Source: Hyphobacterium marinum
Lineage (GTDB): Bacteria; Pseudomonadota; Alphaproteobacteria; Caulobacterales; Maricaulaceae
Assembly: GCF_036330325.1 (NCBI RefSeq)
Contig: NZ_JAZDRO010000001.1
Span: forward strand, 806,001-870,000
DNA length: 64,000 nt
Direction of reading: 5' to 3'
Positions 7,846 to 16,548 of this stretch are shown here, piece after piece (within the stretch, counting starts at the first letter, position 1; each line of letters starts with the position of its first letter). Position numbers and translations under genes: made by a program. Under the pieces are notes generated by a model. That model was not told the DNA's origin. It ran no database searches and saw only the letters and a program-made list of their open reading frames with translations.

Positions 7846-9648
7846 ATGGACGATTCTCCCAACGATATGCCGGTTGATGCGGATGGCCCCGGACTGGGGC
7901 TGGATCTGCCTGAAGACGATGCCGGCTATCAGGTTCTGGCACGCAAATACCGCCCCGCCCGTTTCGAGGACCTGATCGGTCAGGAGGCCATGGTCCGCAC
8001 GCTGACCAATGCGTTCGAGTCCGGGCGCATCGCCCATGCCTACATGCTCACCGGCGTGCGCGGGATCGGCAAGACGACGACCGCGCGCCTCATCGCCCGC
8101 GCCCTCAATTACGAGACGGACAGCGCTGACGCGCCGTCGATCACGCTCGACCCGTCCGGCGTGCATTGCGATGCCATCGCCCGCTCGGCCCATGTCGACG
8201 TGATGGAAATGGACGCCGCCTCGCGCACCGGTGTCGGCGATATCCGCGAAATCCTCGAAGGCGTGCGCTATGCGCCTGTGTCGGCCCGCTTCAAGGTCTA
8301 CATCATCGACGAAGTCCACATGCTGTCCACGGCGGCGTTCAATGCGCTGTTGAAGACGCTCGAAGAGCCGCCGGCGCATGTGAAATTCATCTTCGCGACG
8401 ACCGAAATCCGGAAAGTGCCGGTGACGGTGCTCTCGCGCTGCCAGCGGTTTGACCTGAAACGTATCGACCGCGACGTGCTGGCTGCCCATCTCGGGCGGA
8501 TTGCCAAAAAGGAAAAGGCCGAGGTCGAGGCCGAAGGGCTCGCCCTTATTGCGCGCGCGGCCGAAGGCTCGGTGCGCGACGGCCTCTCCCTGCTCGATCA
8601 GGCCATCGTCCAGGGTGGCGAGGATGGCGGCGCGGTCACTGCGCTGCAGGTCCGCGACATGCTGGGCCTTGCCGACCGGGCGCGCGTGCTCGACCTGCTC
8701 GAAGCCGCGCTGGGGGCAGATTATGAGACTGCGCTCAAGGAACTCGATGGGCTTTACGATGCAGGGGCGGACCCGTCGGTGATCGCCCGCGATTGCCTGG
8801 ATTACATCCACGCCGCGACGCGCCTGAAGGCCGCCGGTCCCAAAGCCGATCTCGGTGAACCGAAGGACGTGGTCGAACGCCTGCAGGCGATCTCGGAACG
8901 CTACACGCTCGCCCAGCTGACCCGGCTGTGGAAAATCCTGCTGACGGGCCTCGACGACATCCGCCTGTCGCCCGACCCGCTGACGGGTGCGGAAATGACG
9001 CTGTTGCGCCTCGGTTCGGCGGCCAATCTGCCTTCGCCGGAAGATGCCGCGCGGATGCTGGCCGGGCAGGGCAGTTCCGCGCCCCCAGCACCGGCGAAAC
9101 CGGCCCCCGAGCCCGCACCGGAACCAACGCCGTCGGCGCAATCTTCGAACGAGATGCGGGAGGCGGAGGAGGATGGCCGCCCTTTCGCGGATGAGGATAT
9201 CGCGTCTGAAGGCCCGTCCCAGGCCGAACCTTCACCGGGTCCGGAGACATTCGAGGCGCTGGTCGCGCTGATCGCCGAACGCCGGGATATTGCGCTCAAA
9301 TCCGATGTCGAGCGCTATGTGCGTCTGGTCTCGTTCAAGCCCGGGCGGATCGTGTTCGAACCGGCCAAGGGCGCACCCGGCGACATCGCGCCGCGCCTGA
9401 CGAAACGCCTGCTGGAATGGACGGGCGCAACCTGGGGCGCGCTGGCGACAACGGATTCACGCGGCGGGGAGACGATCGCCGAAAAACGCCGCCGTGAACA
9501 TCGCGAGACGCTGGAAGCTGCCGCCCGCGAACCCGGTGTGGCCGAAGCGCTCTCGCTTTTCCCCGGCGCGGAAGTCGTCGAAGTACGCAATGCGGCGGAC
9601 GAGGATGACATGACCAACCCCGACCAGACAGCGGAGCAACGCCGATGA
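7846..9648 (+). CDS. dnaX: DNA polymerase III gamma/tau subunit
   Basis: This clamp-loader ATPase of 600 residues loads the sliding clamp in the replisome. The Walker A motif GVRGIGKT is at residues 70-77, Walker B/DEVH is in IIDEVHML, and the SRC arginine-finger motif is in LSRCQRF. The AAA+ lid is followed by a Pro/Ala/Glu-rich linker (about 400-465) and a C-terminal tau domain. The zinc-finger cysteines between Walker A and the DAASRTG segment are absent: only one Cys (GVHCDAI) remains, a form I associate with alphaproteobacteria. A possible frameshift site for gamma was not found. It overlaps ebfC by 4 bases. Confidence 0.97.
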   Translation: MDDSPNDMPVDADGPGLGLDLPEDDAGYQVLARKYRPARFEDLIGQEAMVRTLTNAFESGRIAHAYMLTGVRGIGKTTTARLIARALNYETDSADAPSITLDPSGVHCDAIARSAHVDVMEMDAASRTGVGDIREILEGVRYAPVSARFKVYIIDEVHMLSTAAFNALLKTLEEPPAHVKFIFATTEIRKVPVTVLSRCQRFDLKRIDRDVLAAHLGRIAKKEKAEVEAEGLALIARAAEGSVRDGLSLLDQAIVQGGEDGGAVTALQVRDMLGLADRARVLDLLEAALGADYETALKELDGLYDAGADPSVIARDCLDYIHAATRLKAAGPKADLGEPKDVVERLQAISERYTLAQLTRLWKILLTGLDDIRLSPDPLTGAEMTLLRLGSAANLPSPEDAARMLAGQGSSAPPAPAKPAPEPAPEPTPSAQSSNEMREAEEDGRPFADEDIASEGPSQAEPSPGPETFEALVALIAERRDIALKSDVERYVRLVSFKPGRIVFEPAKGAPGDIAPRLTKRLLEWTGATWGALATTDSRGGETIAEKRRREHRETLEAAAREPGVAEALSLFPGAEVVEVRNAADEDDMTNPDQTAEQRR

Positions 9649-9974
9649 CCGATTTCATGAAGATCATGAAGCAGGCCAAGGAACTCCAGTCAAAAATGGG
9701 CGAGGCGCAGGCCCGCCTGGAGTCCGAGGAAGTGACCGGCGAATCCGGGGCTGGCCTCGTCACGGTGACGATGACGGCCAAGGGCGAAATGCGCCGCCTG
9801 TCGATCGACCCCAGCATTCTGGTGCCGAGCGAGGTGACGGTCGTGGAAGACCTGATCATCGCCGCGCACAATGATGCGCGCCGCCGCGCCGAAGACGTGC
9901 AGAAGAAAATCATGGCCGAGGCCGCGGGCGGCCTGCAATTGCCGCCGGGCATGCCCTCGCCTTTCGGCGGCTGA
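9645..9974 (+). CDS. ebfC: YbaB/EbfC nucleoid-associated protein
   Basis: A 109-residue protein of the YbaB/EbfC family, which forms DNA-binding dimers. Family features visible are the N-terminal helix DFMKIMKQAKELQSKM, the central sheet GAGLVTVTMTAKGEMRRLSIDP and the C-terminal helix ending in a Gly/Pro-rich tail. The gene order dnaX-ebfC-recR is conserved in many bacteria and links this protein to recombinational repair. The start overlaps the dnaX stop (ATGA); recR begins about 50 bases downstream. Confidence 0.95.
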   Translation: MTDFMKIMKQAKELQSKMGEAQARLESEEVTGESGAGLVTVTMTAKGEMRRLSIDPSILVPSEVTVVEDLIIAAHNDARRRAEDVQKKIMAEAAGGLQLPPGMPSPFGG

Positions 9975-10023
9975 TGCGGGAGTCTGGTCCGGTCTGATTC
10001 GCCTGCCGGGGAGGGCCGGAAGA

Positions 10024-10629
10024 ATGAACGCGTCCATTGCCGGCCCCGAAATCGAACGGCTGATCCAGCTCCTGTCGAAACTGCCCGGCCTCGGGCCGCG
10101 CTCGGCGCGCCGGGCCGTCCTGCACCTCCTGAAGAAACGCGAGGCGCTGATGGGCCCGCTGGCTGAGGCGCTCGCCGATGCAGCAGAGAAGATTTCCACC
10201 TGTTCGACCTGTGGCAATGTCGACGTCACCGATCCGTGCGCGATCTGCGCCGCACCGCGCCGCGACCCGGCCTCGATCTGTGTGGTCGAGACCGTCGGCG
10301 ATCTCTGGGCGCTGGAACGGGCGAATGCGTTTCGCGGCCGGTATCACGTTCTGGGCGGAACGCTGTCGGCACTCGACGGTGTTCGTCCGGAAGACCTCAA
10401 CATGGCCGGGCTGTTCGAGCGCGCCTCAGCGCCGGAGGTGACCGAGATCGTTCTGGCGCTGAACGCCACGGTCGATGGTCAGACGACAGCGCATTATCTG
10501 GCCGATCGCCTTGCCGGAATTGATGTTCAGATTACCTCACTGGCACGAGGCGTTCCCGTGGGAGGCGAGCTTGACTATCTCGATGATGGCACATTGGCGG
10601 CGGCCTTTCGAAGCCGCCGGCCGACCTAG
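10024..10629 (+). CDS. recR: Recombination mediator RecR
   Basis: RecR works with RecF and RecO to load RecA on gapped DNA. The 201-residue product has the N-terminal helix-hairpin-helix (LSKLPGLGPRSARRAVLHLL), a four-cysteine zinc finger at C60, C63, C72 and C75, a Toprim domain starting at SICVVETVGDLWALE, and the C-terminal Walker B-like ITSLARGVPVGGELDYLDDGTL. The length is normal for the family. I chose the ATG at 10024 because the HhH follows directly; the frame is open upstream but without homology. Last gene of the dnaX-ebfC-recR unit. Confidence 0.96.
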   Translation: MNASIAGPEIERLIQLLSKLPGLGPRSARRAVLHLLKKREALMGPLAEALADAAEKISTCSTCGNVDVTDPCAICAAPRRDPASICVVETVGDLWALERANAFRGRYHVLGGTLSALDGVRPEDLNMAGLFERASAPEVTEIVLALNATVDGQTTAHYLADRLAGIDVQITSLARGVPVGGELDYLDDGTLAAAFRSRRPT

Positions 10630-10710
10630 CGCGCCAATCACCATCTTGGGCTGGCCAGTATCTCATGTTAGGATTGCAATTGTGAAAGGTGCGGCAATGC
10701 GTTGCCGCAA

Positions 10711-11451
10711 ATGGCGCCGTTGAATTCGGGACCGGAAAACGACGGAAAACTGGCGGAGAGCGTCTATCGCCCTCCGGACCACAGTGTCGTGTTTATCTTC
10801 TCGGTCAGCCTGTTCATCGCCTGCCTCATCGCCGGTGCGGTTCTGGCGGTCAAACCCATCGATGTCTCGGTCTTCGGAGCCAGCGTGCTGGTGCCGGTCG
10901 GCACGTTTGCCTTTGCCCTGACCTTCACCGCCACGGACGTGGTCAGTGAAGTCTGGGGACGGCGTTCGGCACTGACCCTGGTCTTTGTTGGTCTCGCCAT
11001 TCGCTTTCTGGTTTTGCTGCTCTTCGTGATGGGCATGGCCGTTGATGACCGGGTGCCCTGGGTCAACCAGGCGTCGATCTGGAGCGATGAGAATGATCGC
11101 GCCTTTGAATTCGTCCTGTCAGGCGTGAACCGTGCCAATATCGCCGGCATGGCGGCGTTCGGTGTGTCAGCGGTCACCGACGTGTTGATCTACCACTTTT
11201 TCAAGACGCGGGATTTGGGGAAGAACCGGCTCTGGGTCCGTAACAATGTCTCCACCATCATCGCGCAGATCGTGAACTCGATGGTTTTCATCCTGGTCGC
11301 GTTCGGCGGTGCGGTGGCGTTGGCCAGCCTTGCCAGCCTGATCATCGGGCAGGTGTTGTTCAAGGCGGCGACGGCCATCCTCGATACGCCGCTCGTCTAT
11401 CTCCTGCGCAATATCGCGACGCGCCGGAAATTGCTCGACTTTACCGGCTAG
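10711..11451 (+). CDS. yhhQ: Queuosine precursor transporter (YhhQ/VUT family)
   Basis: A polytopic inner-membrane protein of about 246 residues with six hydrophobic segments. Family signatures include the TATDVVSEVWGRRSA motif after helix 2 and the NNVSTIIAQIVNSMVF segment in the later helices. YhhQ imports 7-cyano-7-deazaguanine (preQ0) or preQ1 for queuosine in tRNA. The ATG at 10711 is poorly supported by a ribosome-binding site; a TTG at 10702 is an alternative. A weak promoter (TTGGGC, 17 bp, TAGGAT) lies just after recR. I saw no convincing preQ1 riboswitch. The stop overlaps the convergent sugar-dehydrogenase gene by 4 bases. Confidence 0.9.
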   Translation: MAPLNSGPENDGKLAESVYRPPDHSVVFIFSVSLFIACLIAGAVLAVKPIDVSVFGASVLVPVGTFAFALTFTATDVVSEVWGRRSALTLVFVGLAIRFLVLLLFVMGMAVDDRVPWVNQASIWSDENDRAFEFVLSGVNRANIAGMAAFGVSAVTDVLIYHFFKTRDLGKNRLWVRNNVSTIIAQIVNSMVFILVAFGGAVALASLASLIIGQVLFKAATAILDTPLVYLLRNIATRRKLLDFTG

Positions 11452-12554
11452 TTCGCCGCTTCCGGTTCAAGACGATAGAGCCCGCCTTCGGCCTCGTCTG
11501 TGAGGATGTAAAGATATCCATCCGGACCTTCGCGCACGTCGCGGATGCGCGCGCCGAGGTCTTCAAGGAGGACGGTTTCGCCGACGAGGCGTCCGTCTTC
11601 CAGATCCAGCCGGCGCAAGTCCTGACTGGCCAGTCCGCCAACAAACAGGTCACCGGCCCAGTCCGGAAAGGTCTGCCCGGAATGAAACGCCATGCCGGAG
11701 GGCGCGATGGAGGGCGTCCAGAACCAGTCCGGCCCGGTAAAGCCGTCGCCGTCCTCATGGTCAGGAATCTGCCCGCCCGAATAGCGATTGCCGTTTGACC
11801 GTTCCGGCCAGCCATAGTTGCCTCCTGGCGACAGCCGGTTGACTTCGTCGCCCCCCGCCGGGCCGTGTTCATTGAGCCAGATCTCGCCGGTTTCAGGATG
11901 GACGGTGAGGCCCTGTGGATTTCGGTGGCCGATTGTCCAGATGGCCGCATCGCCAGTTTCGGCAAAGGGATTTCCGGGGGCCGGATTGCCCTCATCGTCG
12001 AGACGCAGGACAGACCCCAGCTGGCTGGCCGGGTCCTGGGCCTCGTCGCGGCGGGAAAAGCCCTCGCCGACGGTCAGCAAAAGGAAACCATCCGGCGTGA
12101 ACGCCATGCGCCCGCCAAAATGATGACGCCCCGACTTCAGCGGATCGACAGTGAAAATGCGCTCGACGTCTTCGAGCGTCGTATTGTCTGCGCTCAGCCG
12201 GGCGCGCGTGATCGCGGTCGCGTTGGCTCCGCGCGACCCGGCGGCATGGCCGAGATAGACAAGGCGGTTATCGGCGAAGTCCGGATGCAGGACCACGTCA
12301 AACAGGCCGGCCTGATCGCCGGCGAAGACTTCTGGAACATTCGCGACCGGGGTGTCGGCCAGTTCTCCTTCGGGATCAACGAGGCGCAGTCGCCCGGCGC
12401 GCTCGGTCACCAGCATGCCGCCCTCGGGCAGAAAGGCGAGGCTCCACGGGTGTTCGAGGCCCGTCGCTACCGGGACGGCGTCGACACCGTCTTCGGCCTG
12501 GGCCGTGCAGGCGGTCAGGGCGAAGGCGAAGATGGGGATCAGTCGGGACAGCAC
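11448..12554 (-). CDS. PQQ-dependent aldose sugar dehydrogenase (Yli/Gdh-B type), probable lipoprotein
   Basis: The 368-residue protein is a six-bladed propeller of the soluble glucose/sorbosone dehydrogenase family. It shows GLEHPWSLAFLPEGGMLVTERAGRL at the start of the domain (read as two motifs, HPWSLAFLP and GMLVTERAG), then RHHFGGRMAF, WTIGHRNPQGL with the catalytic His, and ELWLNEHGP-like EIWLNEHGPAGGDE. These enzymes oxidise aldoses using PQQ and calcium in the periplasm. The N-terminus has a signal sequence with a lipobox-like LTAC. The start is a GTG with GGAGA upstream. No PQQ biosynthesis genes occur in the window. Confidence 0.88.
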   Translation of the reverse strand: MLSRLIPIFAFALTACTAQAEDGVDAVPVATGLEHPWSLAFLPEGGMLVTERAGRLRLVDPEGELADTPVANVPEVFAGDQAGLFDVVLHPDFADNRLVYLGHAAGSRGANATAITRARLSADNTTLEDVERIFTVDPLKSGRHHFGGRMAFTPDGFLLLTVGEGFSRRDEAQDPASQLGSVLRLDDEGNPAPGNPFAETGDAAIWTIGHRNPQGLTVHPETGEIWLNEHGPAGGDEVNRLSPGGNYGWPERSNGNRYSGGQIPDHEDGDGFTGPDWFWTPSIAPSGMAFHSGQTFPDWAGDLFVGGLASQDLRRLDLEDGRLVGETVLLEDLGARIRDVREGPDGYLYILTDEAEGGLYRLEPEAAN

Positions 12555-12613
12555 GCGCGGGTCTCCTCAGGCGGTAACCCACTTTAGGCCAAGCCAACGG
12601 AAAGTTCGACGGA

Positions 12614-13747
12614 TCAGGCCGCGTGGGGTTCAGTGCGCAATGAGCGCGCGAGCGTAGCGAGGCGCGGACCGAATTCCGGCTCGAACGCGCTGACCTGGGC
12701 CCAGCGCCGGCGCAACCGTGCGGGCAGGTCTGCCATCGGCTGCGGCAGGACACGGGCGCACTGCTCGGCGGTTTCCCAGCCCCGGATCGCGAAGGCGGCG
12801 AGGCCCGGTGCCAGCGCGCGCCCGGCCTCGAGGGGCACTTCGTAAGACGCGTAATATTTCTTGTAATGCCCGCCATCGCGACCGAGATCCATGCGCGCAA
12901 TGCCCAGCTCGCCAGCGTGTTCGGCAATCGCATGTATCAGGAGGAGGCCGGGTGAAAACTTGGCAAAGGCCGGATCGTAGGCCGGGAACCAGGAATGGTA
13001 GACATCTCCGGCCTTCAGGCCGGTTTCCACGGCGGCCAGGTGATCACCGAAATAGAGCGCGGCCGTCAGTGTGCCAAAGGGCGAACCCTCGCGGCGGCCG
13101 AGATTGCGCAGCAATTGCCGCGCCCAGGGCACGGACAGGACGTCGAGCTTTCCGGTGGCGCGGTATTGCGCGCTCTTCCAGGCTGCGAGCGTGTGGAAGT
13201 GATGACCGCCCGGATCGCCCAGGACGACGCGCATGGCACCAAATGCCTGTTCAGCCTTGCGGCGGCGGCGGTCGAGCTTGCGGAAGTGATCGCGGTGGAG
13301 GGCGCGCTGGGCATCGAAGTAGGCGTCCGCTCCTAGCGACAGATCACAGATCGCTGAGCCATTGCGTTCCCGGAACAGGCCGGACAGCCCGGCGCTCGGC
13401 CGGTACCAGTTGTCATAGACGAGGGCGCAAGCGCCACTGTCGTAGAGAATTTCGGCCGGGTCGAGCTTCACGCCCGGCGCAGACACAATCCCCTGATAAT
13501 CCGACATGGGTGCACCGACGGGACGGATCGCACCGCCCTTCGGGGCATGATGCGCGAAATATCCGGCGATGGAGGCACCGTCGCGAATAACCGCGACGCT
13601 GACGTCATTGCGAACCTCGTCGACTGCGGCTGCAAAGTCGTGCAGCAGATAGGGGCTGACAAGTTCACCCTGCGGCGCAGCCCAGGCGTTCCAGCGCTGG
13701 ACATCGGCCTCGGTCAATTCCCGAATCGGAACATTCGTGACAGGCAT
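12614..13747 (-). CDS. GNAT/FemAB-like acyltransferase (BioF2/CelD type)
   Basis: This is a 377-residue protein with the split GNAT fold of the Acetyltransf_6 (BioF2-like, CelD/BcsL) family. Features are the basic segment RALHRDHFRKLDRRRRKAEQ, a central cavity segment AALYFGDHLAAVETGL, and the C-terminal SWFPAYDPAFAKFSPGLLLIHAIAEHA with RMDLGRDGGHYKKYYAS. Such enzymes are often found in exopolysaccharide or cellulose loci. No such cluster is next to it, so the acceptor is unknown. The ATG has GGGAG upstream. It is divergent from rmuC. Confidence 0.8.
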   Translation of the reverse strand: MPVTNVPIRELTEADVQRWNAWAAPQGELVSPYLLHDFAAAVDEVRNDVSVAVIRDGASIAGYFAHHAPKGGAIRPVGAPMSDYQGIVSAPGVKLDPAEILYDSGACALVYDNWYRPSAGLSGLFRERNGSAICDLSLGADAYFDAQRALHRDHFRKLDRRRRKAEQAFGAMRVVLGDPGGHHFHTLAAWKSAQYRATGKLDVLSVPWARQLLRNLGRREGSPFGTLTAALYFGDHLAAVETGLKAGDVYHSWFPAYDPAFAKFSPGLLLIHAIAEHAGELGIARMDLGRDGGHYKKYYASYEVPLEAGRALAPGLAAFAIRGWETAEQCARVLPQPMADLPARLRRRWAQVSAFEPEFGPRLATLARSLRTEPHAA

Positions 13748-13810
13748 GGTCAGGCAACTCCCGAAATTCAGCCCTGTCGCAGCAAGCCGCGGGCCGTTTG
13801 GTTAACAGGG

Positions 13811-13825
13811 TTAGCGGCGGGTTAA
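13811..13825. promoter_or_regulatory. CtrA-like box TTAG-N7-TTAA
   Basis: TTAG at 13811-13814, 7 bases, TTAA at 13822-13825, in the 160 bp divergent region between the acyltransferase and rmuC. It differs at one base from the CtrA consensus TTAA-N7-TTAA. Another TTAA precedes it at 13802. Functional role is speculative. Confidence 0.25.
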
Positions 13826-13907
13826 TTCCGGTGCGGTTGCGGGTGTGCGTTTCGGTTTCGTTCCGGTAATCTAGTGCCTTCGCGAGTCGGGACGGGACAG
13901 GGAAATC

Positions 13908-15251
13908 ATGGGCCAGGAAATGCTGCTGATGGGGGCCGGGACGGTCGTTCTGGTCGTGGTCCTGGCCGGCCTGATGGTCTATGTCGCGCGCCTGCATCGC
14001 CGCCTGGGCGAGGCCGAACGCCGGAGTGCGTTGGCCGAGCAGGCGGAACGCGATATCGCCAGCCTGCGCGATGAGCTGAAAGCCGCCAACACGGCTCGTG
14101 AAAGCGCCGAGCGGAACCACGCCGCGCTGAAAGCGTCTTCGGACGCGGCCGAGCGCCACCACGCCGAGAAGCTGGCTGAGCTGGAAAAGGCCCGCAAGGA
14201 TCTCACCGAGAGTTTCAAGCTGACGGCGAACGAGGTCCTCAAGGCCAGCGGTGCGGAACTGAACGAGCAAAGCGCGAAAAACCTGCAGACCCTGCTCAAC
14301 CCGTTGCGCGAACAATTGGGCGAATTTCAGAAGCGCGTCATCGACGATGCCAAGGAACGAACGGGGCAGACCAGTGCGCTGCACCAGCTCGTCGATACGC
14401 TGCACAAGAATGCCGTCCAGATCTCCCAGGACGCGACCAATCTCACCAATGCGCTCAAGTCCTCGTCCAAGGTGCGCGGCGACTGGGGCGAACTGGTGCT
14501 GGAGCGCATCCTGTCGCGGGCGGGGCTGCGTGAAGGCGAGGAGTTCGAGACCCAGTCCCACGAGACCGATGCGGAGGGGCGGCGGCTGCGGCCCGATATC
14601 GTCGTCAACATGCCGGGCGGGCACCGGCTGGTGATCGACTCCAAGGTCAGCCTCAACGCCTTCGAAGCGTGCGTAAATGCCGAGACCGAAGAGCAGCGGG
14701 CGGCCTTCCTCAAGCAGCACATCGCCTCGGTGCGGACGCATGTAAAGTCGCTGGGCGAGAAGGACTATGCCGCGCTCTATGACGGGGTCGACTTCACCCT
14801 GATGTTCATCCCGCTGGAAGGCGCGGCGGTGTTGGCCCTGCAAAATGACCACGAGCTTGTCGCCTATGCGCTGGACCGGGGTGTGATGATCGCCTCACCG
14901 ACCAACCTCACCATGGCCATGCGCACGGTGCAGAATCTCTGGACGATCGAGCGCCAGAACCAGAACGCCCAGGCGATCGCCGAACGGGCCGGCCTGCTCT
15001 ACGACAAGCTGGTCGGATTCGTGGAGGAACTCGACAAGGTCGGCCAGCGCATCGATCAGGCGCACGGGGCCTGGGCGACCGCGAAGGAACGCCTGGTGAC
15101 CGGGCGCGGCAATGTCATTCGCCAGACCGAAATGCTTAAAGCGCTTGGCGCGAAAACCAAGAAGGCGCTGCCCGATGGCTATCGCGATGCCGCCGATGAT
15201 GACGATGACGCGCCGCTGATTGAGGGACCGGACGAAGACAGCCCGTCTTGA
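13908..15251 (+). CDS. rmuC: DNA recombination protein RmuC
   Basis: RmuC limits inversions and rearrangements at short inverted repeats. The 447-residue protein has one N-terminal membrane helix (about 5-25), a coiled coil (about 28-110, rich in Glu, Ala and Lys), and the RmuC nuclease-like domain (about 130-420). That domain includes VRGDWGELVLERIL, LRPDIVVNMPGGHRLVIDSKVSLNAF-type PD-D/E-K residues (LRPDIVV and VIDSKVSL) and the conserved C-terminal helix. The tail is an acidic DDDDD segment. The ATG is preceded by ACAGGGA. def follows 31 bases after the stop, so co-transcription is likely. Confidence 0.94.
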   Translation: MGQEMLLMGAGTVVLVVVLAGLMVYVARLHRRLGEAERRSALAEQAERDIASLRDELKAANTARESAERNHAALKASSDAAERHHAEKLAELEKARKDLTESFKLTANEVLKASGAELNEQSAKNLQTLLNPLREQLGEFQKRVIDDAKERTGQTSALHQLVDTLHKNAVQISQDATNLTNALKSSSKVRGDWGELVLERILSRAGLREGEEFETQSHETDAEGRRLRPDIVVNMPGGHRLVIDSKVSLNAFEACVNAETEEQRAAFLKQHIASVRTHVKSLGEKDYAALYDGVDFTLMFIPLEGAAVLALQNDHELVAYALDRGVMIASPTNLTMAMRTVQNLWTIERQNQNAQAIAERAGLLYDKLVGFVEELDKVGQRIDQAHGAWATAKERLVTGRGNVIRQTEMLKALGAKTKKALPDGYRDAADDDDDAPLIEGPDEDSPS

Positions 15252-15282
15252 ACCTCCGCCGCGCCCGGCATACTTAGAGACC

Positions 15283-15804
15283 ATGGCTGTACGCGAGATC
15301 ATCACTGTCCCGGACCCGCGCCTGAAAGAGGTCTCCAAACCCGTCGACCGGGTGGACGAGGATTTGCGGAACCTGATGGATGACATGCTCGACAGCATGT
15401 ACGCCGCCGACGGGATCGGGCTCGCCGCGATCCAGATCGGCGTACCCAAGCGCGTCATCGTCATGGATCTCGACTGGGGCAAGGGCGAGCGCAATCCGCG
15501 CTATTTCGTCAATCCGGAAATCCTCGACGCGTCGGGCGACCTCGCGCCCTACGAGGAGGGCTGCCTCTCGGTGCCGACCGTCTATGACGAAGTTGAACGC
15601 CCGACCTTCGTGAAGCTGCGCTATCTCGATTACAACGGGAAACAGGTCGAGGAGACCGCTGAAGGCATGTATGCGGTCTGCATCCAGCACGAGATGGACC
15701 ATCTCGAAGGCGTGCTTTTCATCGACCATCTCTCGCGCCTGAAACGCCAGCGCGCGGTGCAGAAGGTCAAGAAGCTCGAAAAGCAGAAAGAGCTGGCCGA
15801 GTAG
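15283..15804 (+). CDS. def: Peptide deformylase
   Basis: It removes the formyl group from nascent proteins, pairing functionally with fmt 1.5 kb downstream. The 173-residue enzyme has all three motifs: GIGLAAIQIG at 44-53, EEGCLSVP with metal-binding C94, and QHEMDH with H136 and H140 as metal ligands and E137 as catalyst. Motif 1 has Ile where many enzymes have Pro (GLAAPQ), a known variant. I chose the ATG at 15283 to match family length. The stop overlaps the next small gene by one base (TAGTG). Confidence 0.96.
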   Translation: MAVREIITVPDPRLKEVSKPVDRVDEDLRNLMDDMLDSMYAADGIGLAAIQIGVPKRVIVMDLDWGKGERNPRYFVNPEILDASGDLAPYEEGCLSVPTVYDEVERPTFVKLRYLDYNGKQVEETAEGMYAVCIQHEMDHLEGVLFIDHLSRLKRQRAVQKVKKLEKQKELAE

Positions 15805-15989
15805 TGGGCCGCAAAGGGTTTCTGATCGGAGGCGCGCTTGTGGCGCTCCTTCTGGTCCAGGCCCTCGTCATTTTTCTCTGGCTCCACAACCGTCCCGCCG
15901 CCGTCTGCGAACGTGAAGGCGGGCGCTGGAACGCCACCTTCCAGGGCTGCGAGACGATCCGCGAGGCCTCACCGACCTCGTCCGCATGA
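15804..15989 (+). CDS. Small single-pass membrane protein (61 aa)
   Basis: I do not recognise a named family. The protein starts with GTG overlapping the def stop codon, has one N-terminal hydrophobic helix (about residues 6-26), and a short periplasmic tail with two cysteines (VCEREGGRW and FQGCE) spaced as if for a disulfide. The tail pattern CEREGGRWN...C recurs in small secreted proteins. The stop overlaps the GNAT start (ATGA), so it is embedded in the def operon. The tight coupling on both sides is the main evidence that it is expressed. Confidence 0.65.
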   Translation: MGRKGFLIGGALVALLLVQALVIFLWLHNRPAAVCEREGGRWNATFQGCETIREASPTSSA

Positions 15990-16504
15990 GCGCGCCGTCA
16001 CGCGTCCGCCTGCGGCCTGCAACCGAGACCGATATTCCCGACCTTGAACGCTGGGACCGCGAGCCGCACGTCCTCGCCTGCATGGGCAAGGAAGCCGAGG
16101 AAGGCCCCGCCGACTGGCACGCCGAACTTGCCTTTTATGCCCAGTGCGGTGAGGTACTGATCGCGGAGCTTGATGACCGGTCCATCGGCGTACTCCAGAT
16201 CATCGATCCCAATCGCGATCCGTCGCAATACTGGGGCGAGATGGCCCCCGGCTACCGGGCCATCGATATCTGGATCGGGGAAGCGGACCTCCTGGGGCAG
16301 GGCCACGGCACGGCGATGATGCGCCAGGCCCTGGCGCGCTGCTTTGCCGTGCCGGAGGTCGAGGCGGTTCTGATTGATCCACTGGAGAGTAATACCGATG
16401 CGATCCGCTTCTACCGGCGGCTCGGCTTTCGCGATGTCGGCCCGCGTCGCTTTGACGAGGACGACTGCCTGGTCCTGAAATTCGACCGGGCCGATTTTGG
16501 CTAG
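15986..16504 (+). CDS. GNAT N-acetyltransferase (AAC(6')-like)
   Basis: The 172-residue protein has the GNAT fold of the aminoglycoside 6'-acetyltransferase-like group. It opens with VRLRPATETDIPDLERWD, the acetyl-CoA pyrophosphate loop is LLGQGHGTAMMRQAL, and the C-terminal motif is LESNTDAIRFYRRLGFRDVG. The substrate cannot be told from sequence; a housekeeping acetylation is as likely as drug modification. It overlaps the preceding small membrane protein by 4 bases. Confidence 0.85.
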   Translation: MSAPSRVRLRPATETDIPDLERWDREPHVLACMGKEAEEGPADWHAELAFYAQCGEVLIAELDDRSIGVLQIIDPNRDPSQYWGEMAPGYRAIDIWIGEADLLGQGHGTAMMRQALARCFAVPEVEAVLIDPLESNTDAIRFYRRLGFRDVGPRRFDEDDCLVLKFDRADFG

Positions 16505-16548
16505 TTCCGGCTTGACCGGCAGGCGCGCGTATCGCTTAGCTGACAGCC

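Noticed and set aside
7636..9141. 501-residue minus-strand ORF opposite dnaX
   Set aside because: Antisense to dnaX and it would also overlap the SRP RNA.
10630..10710. preQ1 riboswitch upstream of yhhQ
   Set aside because: No hairpin with an A-rich tail pairing to its loop could be drawn.
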